DNA of 64,000 nt, taken from contig NC_092312.1 in the NCBI RefSeq assembly GCF_036785885.1, forward strand, positions 10,620,001 to 10,684,000. Direction: 5' to 3'. Position numbers and translations under genes: made by a program. The notes beneath the pieces are model-generated. The model was not told the origin of the DNA. It did no database searches and was given only the letters and a program-made list of their open reading frames with translations. Below are positions 12,093-24,423 of this stretch, piece by piece. Position 1 is the stretch's first letter. Every line of letters starts with the position of its first letter. Source of the DNA: Coffea arabica. Taxonomy: Eukaryota > Streptophyta > Magnoliopsida > Gentianales > Rubiaceae.

Positions 12093-13842
12093 TAATTCTC
12101 TCTTGTGTGTGTGTTGTGTGAGATTGAGGAGAGAAAATGAGGGAATGCTGAATTTAATTCTCTGAGCCTTAGAGCTTAATTATCAACTTTCCTGGTCAAT
12201 GGCTGCTGAAATGTATATTAAGAAAAAAAGGTGAAAAATGCTTTACTTAAAGATCAACATAGCTTAAACCTTTTAGACTGCATATTCTTTGCTCTTAGTA
12301 GTAGCTAACAAATTGGAACTCACTTTCTTACCGAGGAAGTAGTCTTCATATTCACAAAAGTTTTAACACATCCTAATAAAGCATAAACAGTTTGTGTGAA
12401 AAAAAATGAAGGTTCGTTTCAGTAACACTATCTTCCTGCAATCATAAGAAAATGAAAAATCAATTTTGCTTTTATCGTATATGATAGAATTCATCTCTTT
12501 AAAACTTGTATTATATTAACAAAATCTATTTCACCAATACGCATAAATTTGTTGGCTGTTGGCTGTTATGATCAAGTATATAACGTCTCCAGTTCACACT
12601 CCAAGGCTGTTGGCTGTTATGACCAAGTGTCAGATTAAAAAATCTTCTTAAAACCAGTTCTACTCTTCTTAACTTAGTATCTAGAATCATAGAAGGAATC
12701 ACAAATTTACTTTGACAGAGCGAATTTTTAGTTCTATACTGCAGTGGCTGTTGAAAAACTTGCTGTTAGGGCCTGAAAAATCTTTTATGTATCAGCTCAA
12801 GGCTGCTAAATTCTCGTCAATGGACATGGAATGTGATGAATGTTTGTTTTGGACTATTTAATGTTGTCATAAATTCTCACACACTCTCTCTTAGCGTATA
12901 TTTAAATGTGTTTGATTGTTCCTAATATGTTACAGGAAGGCTTGTTTAACTTTGCCTTGCATTTAAGTGAAGTCGGTGCATTCTTCTTGATAGCAAAGTT
13001 GTGGGCTGATATGAAGTTGGGTATGCTTAAAGGCTGAAGATCGTCACTTCAGTCTTCCTTGTATCTGTGGTTTTATAAAGGTATTTATTTTCAAGCACTT
13101 AGAATGCTGTGAATAGGTTTTTGATGTGAAAATTATAGCTCTATCTCTGGCTTTCATGTTTCAACTCTTGAGCCTGGTAATAACGGTTCAATTTTGACAC
13201 TAACTAGAACAGTTGTCCTGCAGTTCTTTGGTGTATGTTTCTGTATATAATCAATTGTTACGCATATTTTAAAGCTTATGTGGTGTAACAGTTGGGCCTT
13301 CCCTGCAATTCATTGCTAGTTAGGAAATTGTAAATAGCTATCTTTATCTCACACACACACACACACTTATATAGAGGAGTTTTAAGGGGAAGATAATTAA
13401 TCTTTTGTTCTGTAACTCACAGAATTGAGTGTAATAGTTTCCCAAGCTTGTTTTTCAAGGCAAAATGGGCAGTACCAAATCGAAACACTAACCTAATCAT
13501 AGCAATGAATCACAGAAGCTAATAATTATGTTTACCAACAACTTGCACAAACTAATGAATTACAAAATTGTAGCTAATTCCTAAGCGATCTCTAAAGTAT
13601 TAAAGGTGTATAAGCCAATATATTTGTTTCTGTCAATAGTTGTATTCACAAGCTGTAAATGTAATATTTCGGGAAAGGCAAAAATATTATTGCAGATTAT
13701 TATGTCAGAGGTTTCATTAGCTATCATTTTAGCTTCAATTGACTATGTAGAATTTAACACACTCACTTTTTAAAATTTGGTCTTTTGACTTACCTTTTCT
13801 TATTGTTGTCGTGATTTTGAATTGCAGAATTTGGATATTGAC

Positions 13843-15244
13843 ATGGATAAGGAAGGAGACGAGCAAAAAACTAAAAAGAGAAAAGTGGTAGTTGCAAATT
13901 ATATGGTAACAGTAGCCACATTAGTAGCCTTTCTTGGACTTTAAAGTAGCACGTGAAATATATCTAAGGCGTCTTTACTATGGAAACAATAGAGTTTGTG
14001 TAGAGCAACTTAGACTCAATAAACATTGTTTTACTGTTTTATGTACAAATTTAAGAGAGCATTGTGGGTTGAGGGATACTAGAAATATTACTGTTGAAGA
14101 AGCAGTTGCAATGTTTCTCTATGTTCTTGCTCATAACTTTAAGAATCGCACTGTCAATTTTAATTTCATAAGATCAGGTGAGACAGTTAGTCGATACTTT
14201 AATATAGTTCTATGTGCTATCATAAAATTGGGGAGACACTATCTTATCCAGCCTGAAACGGAAATGGAAGGTTACGAACATGAAAAGTGGGAATGGTTTC
14301 AGGTAATCAATATTTTTTGATATTTGTTAATGAAGATAATATCTATAAGATTCATCAACTTATGATATTTTGTTTATAATACAGGATTGTCTTGGAGCGT
14401 TAGACAGTACTTATGTTAAGGTACATGTTCTTCTTAGAGATCAAGGAAGATATAGGAATAGGAAGAATGAGATAGCAACAAATGTTTTAGGTGTATGCTC
14501 CCGTGACATGAGATTTACATATGTATTGCCTGGATAGGAAGATTTTACAGCAGATAGTAGAGTTCTACGGGATGCATTAGTTAGATCAGATCCATTAATT
14601 GTTCCCAAGGGTATGTGACAATTAGATATCAAGTGTTTTTTTTCTTTTAACTATAAATGAGTAATAATTTGTTGTCTAACATTACAGGCAAGTACTTTCT
14701 TGTTGATGCGGGTTATGCAAATAGCTCCGGTTTCTTAGCTCCATATAGGGGAGTTAGATATCATCTTAGTGAGTGGTCTGCTAGTGGGAGCAAGCCTCAA
14801 AATTTTAAAGAGTTATTCAACCTTCGACATTCAATTGCTCGAAATGTGATTGAAAGGACATTTGGTTTGTTCAAGAAGCGGTGGGCCATTTTGAGAGATG
14901 CATCTTTTTTTGATGTTAAGACTCATGTCATGATAATTAATGTATGTGCCATCCTTCATAATCTTATTCGAGTAGAACAACCAAATGACCCTTACTTGGA
15001 TGAAGTTGATGCTGAGATGCGAAGAGTACAACATGAGGTTGATGATGAAGATGAAATGGAAGATGAAGATGAGGAAAATGGAATGGAAGATGATGGTCCA
15101 AATAATGATGGTGGTGTAAATGCTATTAACGAGAATCGAATTCGAACAGTACAACCAACTAGCGAGTGGACACAATTTAGGAATGCTTTAGCACGAGCAA
15201 TGTTTATTGACTATCAAATTAGACAAGGCCATCATGGAAGTTGA
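13843..15244 (+). pseudogene. HARBI1-like PIF/Harbinger transposase, broken
   Basis: DDE_Tnp_4-type nuclease in three exons: to 14302, 14385-14610 and 14688-15244, with GT..AG introns that restore frame. The RSGETVSRYFN helix is present in exon 1. Catalytic residues are visible: Asp in GALDSTY (14403-14405), Asp in ADSRVL (14553-14555), and Glu in NVIERTFGLFKKRW in exon 3. The tail is very acidic and ends with a motif like WTQFRNALARAMF. Defects: a frameshift near 13930 separates the N-terminal leader (from ATG 13843) from the body, and TAG at 14535-14537 replaces the Trp of the conserved LPGW motif just before the second Asp. A splice acceptor at about 13827 hints at an upstream exon. The enzyme would cut and paste the element; this copy cannot make a full protein. 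Confidence 0.85.
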
Positions 15245-15994
15245 AATTTGATAGGAATTTATTCGAACTTAATTTAATATTAGAATGGCCATTTATTGAA
15301 AAATAGTAGCAATGTATAACTGTGCTTTTCTTTCTCTTTTTTTTTTTGGCTAAAAATACTTTGTTTGCGTATTCATCTATTGGAATTTCTTGTAAGATAC
15401 AAAACTCAAATATTTATAATAGGTACAAGTTATGACTTTCCTCCCAATTCATATCATAGAGTAGGCTTTTGATTTTCTAAAATTTAAAGTTCTTAACTTT
15501 AAAAAAGTATCAAGGTTTTAACTCGATAAATATTAACTACTTTTTAAGTTAGAATATACAATTATTTTTTATTTAATATAATTTAATTTAAAATAAAAGA
15601 ATTTTTTTATTTTTGCAAAAAAAGAACTAATTTTTTTTCTTTTAAAGCTTTATTAACAATTCGTTAAATGCAAGAAAAAATAAATTATTAAAGGCACTAA
15701 TTGGTTTTTTCCTTAAAGCTTTAGTAACAATTAGCTAAATGTTAAAAAATTATTATATAGTAAAAAAAAGAAATTTTTTATGTAAGGAAATATTAATTGG
15801 AAACAATTCTAATTTTTAATGAATTCTTCTCCCATCCAAACAAAGAATTTGAAATTTCAAATGAATTATGTATCAATTCTATGCATTTCCCAAACAAAAG
15901 AATTGAAATGACTTGAAATTTCAATTCATAGAATTCTAATTCTATAGAATTTCAATTCTAATTCAATTCTAATTCTGTAGAACCAAACGTACCC

Positions 15995-18429
15995 TTATTC
16001 TCTCAACTACTAACACCCATGAAGGCTCCTTTTTTTAATGTAAATAGTAAGAGATACAAGACTCAAACACAATCGGGAGTGAAAAACTGCATATGCTTCC
16101 AGTCTGTGATAAGATAACAAGTCGTTATCTCAAGTTTAAAACCTTATTGACATAACAAATGAGATATGATAAAGCAAATGAAATAGATATATAATGGAAA
16201 TATTTTGGGCACATGATAACAACAAAGAAAGGTATTAATACCTTTCAAAATGGCATTTGAGGCCAAAATATCACTTTAATTTATCACTTTAATCTTGTTT
16301 ACCTGCAACAGTTGAAACTTATTCAAAACTATTTTTGAATCTTGGAATTAAAATCACCAAAAGCCGAAAGAAGTTCGATTTCTTTGGAATTCATAAAAGG
16401 TAGAGACATCAAGAAATGAATATAGGAACTTGTAGAATAGAAGACTTGCAAATATTATTTTTTGAACTAATTTTGACTATTTAAATAACATAAAGTAAGA
16501 ACTCAGCAAGGAGGCTTCATATTCCTGTTTCATCAAATATAATAAAAGCATCTCTACACTTAAAGTCACCAAGCAGATACACAACTATTTATTTGGTTGA
16601 GTTAGACTAAGTATAAAAATTGTATATCTCAGTTTAAAGGTTTGAAACTGCACACTTGTCAAATGGATTTAAACGAAATTTTGCATTCCTACTTGTGCTC
16701 CCAAAAAAAGGACAAGATAACAATCAGCCAATATTTTGCACCTTTTTGTCATTACTTATGGGTTGTATATAAGTTCTTACTTGAATTCGAGAAAAGAAGA
16801 AAGCAAAAAAAACTTTGTATAATACATACTGTATAAAAAAAGAAAATGACAACTTCTTTAGTGCTACAATTTAAATATGTTTCACCTTTTTGAAAAAGAC
16901 ATTTTTTAAACCATTTCAGCTATTTAATTAGTTAAACCACTTCGTAAATTGTCAAGTCCTTGTGCTCCAATGAAACAGCAAAAGTGGCACGCCACTTAGG
17001 TTCCCAATTTATATTAAATCTACCATAGAAATTTTTGTGCTTATTTTAGTAGCCAAATTTTTAAAGTCAATGATTAAGAAACTTAATTACATAGCACACC
17101 AAACATCTTACTAAAGCAAGCAGCACATTGTGGGCATAATCAAACTTTTTAATACAAAACTACGAAAACAAGAAGCCAAGAATTTAATTTCACTTACTTG
17201 AGCTATAAAATGCTATTCAAAAGTGTGAAATAGTTGGCTACCTCTCTCTCATAGTAGACCGCCTATGCATAAACCGTTGCACCTTTGCACCTTTATCTTG
17301 GGCACAATTTTCTTCTATTTTGAAAAGCAAAAAAGAAATTTAGAACCCAGTTTTTACCATAGCCATGATGCACAGGTATTCAAAGATTCAAAAGTCAAAA
17401 GAATTAGCTTTCTGGATGATGCTCTCTGTGTCTTGCTTAGGAACCTTATAAACGCTTCAATCAAACAAATTAAATTGTAGTAAGAAGTACAGTTACTAAC
17501 ATGCATATCTTAAGTCAACCATTTTCTTCTTTGTCAGGAAGAAATTACCATATTTCTATGTGCTTTGGTAGCCATCTAGCATGAGGAAAAAATGATCAAA
17601 AGGGTTAAAATAAAAAAAGATGTCCCATGATAGCTTAAACAAATAAAAGCTAGAACAAGAACAAAACCAAGAAAATGATTTGAGAAATCACCAAACAACA
17701 GAATCATGATGGGAACAAAAGGAGCATCAAAAAGAGTTGAGAAAGAGTATTCATTGCCAAGATATCATCAATATACATTATATTTAGTCACACTTACACA
17801 AACTCAATAAGATTCCAACATTAGTACAATATGTCTTGTTTTACAACTAAACACTTACCAAGGGACAAAATGCAAAGATAATCTGGCCGCAACCAATTGT
17901 TTTTTATTTTGTATTGCTAGCAAAACAGTCAGATATTCCCCTATACATGAAGTTTCACTTAGAGGTTAATCTTTTCATTCCTACAATCCATTGACTATGA
18001 TTGGAAAAAATAAGAGACGATGCTAATGGCGGTTGCTATGATTGGAAGATGTCGGGCACTATATCTCGGTGAGCATTGACTAAATTTCTTCTTTGGCTTT
18101 CTCCTTTGGAAAATAGATTGAAAGTACAATTATTAATCTTTCCACAGCGTCTAATTAAGAACTTCATAGTTGGTACTTGTTCCAAGCGTAAAATTTGCGA
18201 GCATGATAAAGCACAGGGTAATATCTTCACAAATAACTTAAATTTACAGAAATCCATTTTTTCAAATAAATAATGCATAATATCAAATATATATTTAAAG
18301 ACAATAAAATTTGAAATCACGAGATATTTATACGTTTTAGTATGAGGAACCAATACGACCCCACACACCTCTGGCTATGATACACGTTATCTCCTTAAGC
18401 ACATCATTGTCAAATGTTCAAGATCTAAC
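15995..18429. other. Stretch without a recognised gene
   Basis: AT-rich. No open frame has a motif I recognise. The minus-strand frame at 18036-18368 lies just downstream of the transportin-like exons and could hold further degenerate captured sequence, but I could not match it to that family. Confidence 0.4.
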
Positions 18430-18780
18430 CTCAACAGAGCATCCATGAGTATTACTGCCTCAAGACTTGCTTTCAAAATCAAAGATGGTGCCTAGGATAC
18501 ATCATATCAGAAAAAACCAGTTTAGGCCACATCAGACGAGCATTAGTACCACTCTATGATTTTATGAAATCTAAATTGGAATCAAGATTCTATAAGAAGC
18601 AAGCCATGAAGAAGGAAAACTCCTATTGAATGGAGAACTTCGAACACTTACTGTCTGACCAATTTCTAACATCAAGCAAGCAATACCAGCAATCACTTTC
18701 TCGTCTCCCGTATTAAGAGTTGGAAGAAAAAGCATTTCCTTTAGAAATCCAATTCTGCTTAACAAAGCTTGTGGCAAACC
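18430..18780 (-). pseudogene. MOS14: Transportin MOS14/TNPO3-like exon fragments
   Basis: Two adjacent exons on the minus strand join in frame: 18780-18652 (43 codons, beginning GLPQALLSRIGFLKEMLF and containing GDEKVIAGIACLM) and 18491-18430 (APSLILKASLEAVILMDALL). Together they match the ARM/HEAT-repeat region of the importin-beta family member MOS14/transportin-3, which imports SR splicing factors. Splice signals look usable: acceptor TAG before each exon, donor GTAAGTG and GTTAGA after. Only about 63 residues of a protein of roughly a thousand are present; I find no neighbouring exons of the family on either side. Upstream on the same strand are LSM12-like exons, an unrelated gene, so this is most likely a captured fragment in a composite element and not part of a working gene. 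Confidence 0.7.
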
Positions 18781-19791
18781 CTATGCAATAAAGGACAGGA
18801 AATTAGGATATAATACAGAAGTTCTGATTCAGGAAACTTGATTGTTTATACTCCCCAGAAAAGCTCCTAAATAAGCATGAAGAATAACTGCAGTGGAATC
18901 AAAACAGTATAGCTAAAGAATTGCAAGAACAACTCTCCCTTGTTTTGTCAGTAAGGTTGCTATGTTCCCCAATATAATAATCTCCCATGGCAAAATAAAC
19001 TGATAATATTTCGTACACATGATCTTAGTTTAAATGCTGCATTTTCTAGAATCATGTAACAGCTATTATATCAGTACATATTTTTGACTTTTTTCTTTCA
19101 GCTTCACTAAAAAAAGCTTTAATCATCTTCTGACGTCTCCCTTAGTGGTGTTGGCAAGAAGGTAGCAAGAAGAAATATGTTAGTCTTCTCGTGAATTTAG
19201 ACAACATGGATGGATTTGTTTTGCGTACAACATTCATATAGTGCACAATGGCACTTGAAGAATTAAAAAGGAGATTCCGCACAGGAATAAGATTGTTCAG
19301 CAGTTTTGCTCTCCAATTCTGCATCTAACACTACTTCTGAAATGGAGTTGTTTGATGCATCTGATGCTCAAGGCTAAGCTATTCAAATAGCCCAATGAAC
19401 TTTATGAAATTAAGAATCTCAAACCTGATAGTACCTTTAAATGGAAGCAATACCATCTACTCAACATCTATGATCTTTTACTGGAAACAATTATTTTGAT
19501 TAGTAAAGATTTCTTTATGACGATAGACACTTGGAGCTGTATAACCACAGTTAATTCTTGAAATAACATGCCATCTAGTTCATGCAAAAATCTGCTTTTT
19601 GCATCACCAGAACTTATTTATCACAAAATAGAAATAATAAGTCAAGACTGCAAAGAATTAATATTTTCAACCAATATAAGAGGAAAGAACAAAATTCATA
19701 AAATATACTAAAAAATCATATTGAGAAAGTCAAACCGGTAATAGAAGATCAAGAAACAGCAATAAAGAAATGACAAACATAAAAACCTTAC

Positions 19792-20411
19792 GTTTTGGAC
19801 AGAGCATAAAAAATGCTCCGAGCTTCAGCTGTAACAGCAATCCTAAATCTTTCAGCCTCCAACTCAGCTTGCCTGAAAAATGCCACTTATAAAATCAACC
19901 ATAATAATCACAAAATAGTCCAAAACCAGAACTTGTTCAGTAATTAAAAAAAATAATTCGAAATACGTAATGGCAGAGTCTTCTCTGGCTTGAAGATTAT
20001 TAAGATCAATAAAAACATTTCTTGAGACCAAGAGGGTCTTCACCTTGACCCAAAAAAGTAAACTTCTTGATGTAATTGGCTTTCAATAGCCTAATATTCC
20101 TGTTTGGCCCTGGCCCTGAATTTATTCCTTCTTGTATTTTTCAAATCCAAAGTTAAAGAATTTCAAAACCCACAAGAAAAATTACCAATTCATAATAAAT
20201 ACTATAAATGCATGCGAAAATACTGAAAAGAAAAAATGAAACTTTTTAAGGGAAAATCTTGATAAAACAGGAGGAGAAGGATATTAAGAACAAGTGTGTT
20301 GGATGAGCGGTCAAAGGTCAAGACTTGGCCTTGAAATTCTTCTCCAAGAGGGGTCTTGATGGAGAGTATGCATCCTACTGTGAAATCTTTGTTAATGTTA
20401 TGAGCTTCCAT
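19792..20411 (-). pseudogene. LSM12: LSM12-like gene, 5' exons only, frameshifted
   Basis: Three minus-strand exons: 20411-20285 (ATG at 20411; MEAHNINKDFTVGCILSIKT, then LGEEFQGQVLTFDR), 20133-19967 (EGINSGPGPNRNIRLLKANY, then GQGEDPL) and 19872-19792 (QAELEAERFRIAVTAEARSI, then FYALSKT). These follow the LSM12 order: an N-terminal Lsm-like domain then the start of the anticodon-binding-like domain. Proteins of this family act in RNA metabolism. Defects: one extra T in the T-run at about 20011-20015 shifts frame in exon 2, and the expected next exon (LPVRWDKT region) is absent; transportin-like exons follow instead about 1 kb downstream. Intron 1 is AT-AC. A pseudogene or captured fragment is the best reading, though a homopolymer error at the frameshift cannot be excluded. 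Confidence 0.75.
20134..20284 (-). other. Putative U12-type AT-AC intron
   Basis: Between LSM12-like exons 1 and 2 the minus strand starts with ATATCCTT, the U12 5' splice-site consensus, and ends with AC. A branch-site match TTCTTTAAC (consensus TTCCTTAAC) lies 18 nt before the AC (20152-20160). Removing these 151 bases joins TLVL to EGIN in frame through one Lys codon. No GT..AG pair gives the conserved junction. U12 introns of the AT-AC class are rare, and plants splice them with the minor spliceosome. Confidence 0.75.
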
Positions 20412-21605
20412 GGATTTAGGCTTATCTTCTTTTCGGCTTGTATTTCAGCTGATTTGAGGTTTTGTAATGAAGCACCAGTTTCTGAAGAGGAGAGACAGAA
20501 GAGAGGAAAAAAAAATGAGGGAGCGAATGTACGGAAGCTCAAAAGATAAGAGTAAACCCATCGCCCAAAAGAAAAATCGTGTGGTGTGGAAAAAGGAAAG
20601 GAAAAACAAAAGGAAAAGAAAATGAATGACAAAGAAGATTGACCACAATCGGTGCTCTACAAAGGTACAACCAATCCCCCCAGCTCACTTACTCTCTGAC
20701 AACAGAGGAAGAAGCAAGAAACAAAGAGGAATAGAAGAGATAAAATGGTAATATCAACGGGGCTAGGAGCCCAACGACCACATTACCAAATCACTGCTTC
20801 ACCGCTTTAGCAGCAACCACAGGGGGAAAATAGTTTTGGTAAAAATTGTACGAAATAGCAAGAAAGAAGGAGAAACAGGGAAATGAACCAGTCTCATCAG
20901 TAGAATCAGGTTGATCCCGGGAAAGAAGACAAGAAATCATGGAGAAGTTGACAGTAGAAGATAGAACAGAGCTTCGGTGGCAAGATCAAGAAAGAAGAAG
21001 CGTAATTTCTGCCAAAGCCACATTACCAACAACATGCTTCATGATGACAGCCATTACAAATAGCCTCTCCCTGCTAACAACATGCTAAATAGCCTCCCTG
21101 CTAAATTTGTAATATTTCACCTGCAAGTTCTTCTCTCCCTGCCAAATAGCCTCTCCCTGACAACCATTAAAGTTTGGCAGGGAGAGAAGAACTTTAAAAC
21201 AAAGAGCCTCTCTAAGAAGAAGGGAGAGCTTCGAAGATGAAGAAAACCATCTTGGTTATTGTTGCTCTCAGGTGGAAGATGAAAAAAGAGAGAGAGAGTT
21301 GTTCTAAGAGTTTGAGAAAGTGACGGTCGATGAACAAAGAGGGAAAAAGGGGACTTTTGATGCATCGAGCCCAACCCCTGTCAAATCCCACCAAAAAAAG
21401 CTGTTACGGAGAGAGGAAGTCTACCCACCACATGTTTATTCAGAAAAGAATTCACGCGTGGGAACGGACGACCATCAATTGAAAATTCGCACAGGCGGAC
21501 GACCACCAATCAACCAATAGCAGCGCACCACATCAGCAATCACAACCCAATTGAGAACAATGACATTCCCCAATAGACTAGATATGTTAATAATGTTCCT
21601 AAGTA
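20412..21605. other. Leader and upstream DNA of the LSM12-like fragment
   Basis: Immediately upstream of the minus-strand ATG at 20411 is a pyrimidine-rich leader with purine-rich complement, as expected of a 5' UTR. About 21040-21190 holds several short direct and inverted copies of a word like TAGCCTCTCCCTG. No other gene is visible. Confidence 0.45.
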
Positions 21606-21955
21606 CTCCCTCCCTTTTTTTATAACTGACGTTTAAGGTTTTGCACACCAATTAAGAAAAATTTTTCATTGCTTAAATCTGTACACTACTTTCTTTTTGT
21701 ACCCTCATTAATTATCCAATTCACCCATATTTTCTCTCATTAGAGTACTAAATGGTGCTGTTTTACTAGACCAAAAGCAATGCAAACTAACTTCCACCAA
21801 ACTAGAGTAGTAATTAAGAACCCTTTATTGGAAAAGAGAGATAAAATGGTAAAATTGTGAAAAAATAATTAATATTGTATGGGGATAATAAAACGACAGA
21901 TAAAAGTACATTAGAGCAAATTTCTTAAACGTCAGTTATACAAAAAGGGAGGGAG
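21606..21955. mobile_element. Stowaway-type (Tc1/Mariner) MITE
   Basis: 350-bp element with terminal inverted repeats of about 32 bp beginning CTCCCTCCCTTTTT and continuing ATAACTGACGTTTAAG on both ends, flanked by TA on each side (21604-21605 and 21956-21957). CTCCCTCC termini and a TA target duplication define plant Stowaway MITEs. No coding capacity. Confidence 0.92.
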
Positions 21956-21990
21956 TATTTGACAGTACAAAAGATGAGTGAATTTAACAT

Positions 21991-22754
21991 AGGTTTCATC
22001 CTCAAATACCTCCCTCTAATGTTATTTTAGTAGTAAATTACCCTCTGTGTTCGCGAATTACACAAAATATCCACTCTAAATTATGAAAAGATAGCGATGC
22101 CCTTATGCACTTTTTTTTTTGACAATTTTAACCTTTTAACACACAAAAAAAAACTAAATTTCTATATCAAATTTAACATTTTGGCTCCAAAATGATGTAC
22201 TACCTTTTCATTTACAGAAAAACTGTTATATCAACAGAGGTAAAGTTTCACGAATGATTAAGTTAAATGTGAAAAATAGCTTATAGTTTTTTGGGTTAAA
22301 AAAATAAAGCATCTAGTTTTAATCTTAACAAAAAATTGTCTATTTCTTCCTCATACTCAAAACTCAAGAAAAAGCATGAAAATTCATTGAAAAAAAATAA
22401 AACTCAAAATTTACAAAATATTAAAATTTTAACTGGAAAATGTTTCTTTTAGTTTTTCCTTCTCTTTCCTTCTTTTTTTCCCTTTACGTCTCCAAAAAAA
22501 AAAAGAACTATAAGCTGTTTTTGGCATCTAACTGTATCGTTCATAAGGTTCTATCCCTGTTAATACAAAAATTCTTCGTAAAAAATGAACATAATTTTGG
22601 AGCCAAAGGGTTGAATTTGATATGAATTTCGTTTTTGGTTGCCAAAAGGTCAAAACTATCAAAAGAATAAGTGTTTAAAGTCATGAATATCTTTTCATAA
22701 TTTAGAGGGGACAATTTATAAGCTCAAAATGAATTGCAATAAAGTGGCAAACCT
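21991..22754. repeat. Long inverted-repeat (foldback or MULE-like) element
   Basis: Arms of about 220 bp at 22070-22296 and 22502-22709 are inverted copies of each other: shared landmarks are CTAAATTATGAAAAGATA, TATCAAATT, TTGGCTCCAAAAT and AGCTTATAGTTTTT. The outer ends both read AGGTTT when oriented inward, so 21991-22754 is my boundary estimate. No convincing target duplication was found. A transcript through it would form a long hairpin with a loop of about 200 nt. Confidence 0.7.
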
Positions 22755-24423
22755 AAATGAACGGGTTCTGCAAGCCTCATTTGTTTTTCATCATCATATA
22801 GAGAATCAATTTTATGACCTATTATTGGTTAAATTAATTTGAAGAAAAAAGTGCTAGTAACTTTTTCAAATAGAACATTTGGAAATTTTAGCTCTTCAAT
22901 GGAATTTTGCTCTAGTTTTGCTCTTATTAACAATAACAACAGCTCTTCTCCGGCCAAACAAAATATAATTAGAACGAAAATGGGCCTAATGGCCCCCATT
23001 ACATACTCTCGCTAAAACAAGTGGTCATGGGCCTTCCCCTCGAAAAAGAATAAACAGCAGAAAGACAGGACATGGCCCCATTCTCCGCTAACAAACTGCA
23101 GAGGAAAAAAGCAACAGAAAATTTGTCCCACCACAGGTCCGCAGGAGAAAGTGTCACTAGGCCCAGTTGGGCAAGGCCATCTGATCCCCTCTAAGGAGCT
23201 GGTAATTCTCTGTTAACTGAGTTGGTCAGATATGAAGGCCTTAATAATTTGAGTTTTAAGGGCCCAAATAGTTCAACTTAGACACATAAGAGTTAAACGC
23301 TTGATATACAGAGGTTACGTAGAGCCTTGAGGAGTTGAATATTAGTATCGATAATGTAAACTAATTAGTAATCTAAGCGTGATTTGTTTTTAATTAGTTT
23401 TAAAAAGACTCTAAATCTTGTAGTGGAAAAAAGCAAAGTGGATGGCAGAGTACTTTGAACTCTACAAGTTAGGTGATTCTAATGACTCTTGTGTGCAATT
23501 ACACCACTATAGAGAAATTCCCATCTAATTCCAAATTGGGCAGAATACTTTGGTTCGCTGATGATTTACTCCCTTGCGTGAACAATAACTCTTCTTGGAC
23601 ACTTCTAATACGTATCTCAAATACAAGTTCAACTTCCTCCATCTTAAGAAAAAATATACTGCAGAGAAAGGGAAAATACTGCCATAGAATTTTCAGTAAG
23701 CACTTACATCATATCTTAGACTACGGCGTTGAAAAGTTAAATCCTTATTCTTTTACATTACTGTCATAGAATTTTCAGTAAGCACTTACACTAACCCTTT
23801 CACTCTTGTACTTAAAAAAGGCTTAGTTAAGCATCATAATTGTAGATTCCTCCAAATAAATTTGGTGCGTAATTTTTCTTTCTGTGCATACAATGGTAGG
23901 CACAAATTAACTTATATTTATAATAATATAAATTGTAGATTCCTCCAGTTGCTAATAAACATGTTCCAACGCAACAGGATCGATTATTTCCGTGTGTACT
24001 GTATTCCCTTTTCATACTCAGCAGTCAATACAATAGAGAGAAGAAGATAAATAGTGTGCCATCATCATTCTCCTCTCAAGTCTCAAAAGGCAGGCAATCT
24101 CAGCTGACCATCTTCTGGCTCTCTTCGTAAGCTTTCAGGTGACAAAACTTCATGCATTGTCAGTTCTTTCATGGGTTTTGGTTACTATTTTTGTCAGTTT
24201 TGTTTGCTGATTGTTTTTGTCTGGTGTAAGGACACCGATATCCCTTTGTGGTGAAAGTGTCTTAAGAAAGCGATTTCGTGTTTTATGCGATGGATGTGTC
24301 TGTTTCCTTGAATATTTTAGAATCCCAATACTTCCATGACAATGGTTTTTATTTAATATAAAAATTGTCAGAAAAAAACACTGAAGTTATCAAGTTACCG
24401 TCTGCAGTAGAGCAGCCATAACA
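22755..24423. other. Stretch upstream of the ENT pseudogene
   Basis: No gene recognised. Short direct duplications occur: a segment containing ATTTTCAGTAAGCACTTACA at about 23690 and 23770, and AATTGTAGATTCCTCCA at about 23838 and 23933. The last 300 bp should include the former promoter and leader of the ENT copy. Confidence 0.45.

Larger units (their letters stand above)
11171..15994 (+). mobile_element. PIF/Harbinger DNA transposon, degenerate
   Basis: A 4.8-kb segment with matching inverted termini. The left end contains CGTTTGGTTCTCCATAGAAT; the reverse complement of the right end contains CGTTTGGTTCTACAGAATTA. Both subterminal regions (about 11190-11340 and 15835-15980) are packed with copies of GAATTGAAATT-like words in both orientations, as expected for transposase binding sites. 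The right end is followed by TTA, a normal TWA target; the left flank has no matching triplet and the outermost 4 bases differ, so the exact left boundary is uncertain. It encloses a broken transposase on the plus strand and a DC1-domain fragment on the minus strand. I did not find the usual Myb/SANT-like second ORF. Confidence 0.8.

Noticed and set aside
14831..15175. 114-codon minus-strand frame over the Harbinger transposase
   Set aside because: It is the antisense shadow of exon 3; its Ile-rich and Phe-rich content reflects the acidic codons on the other strand.
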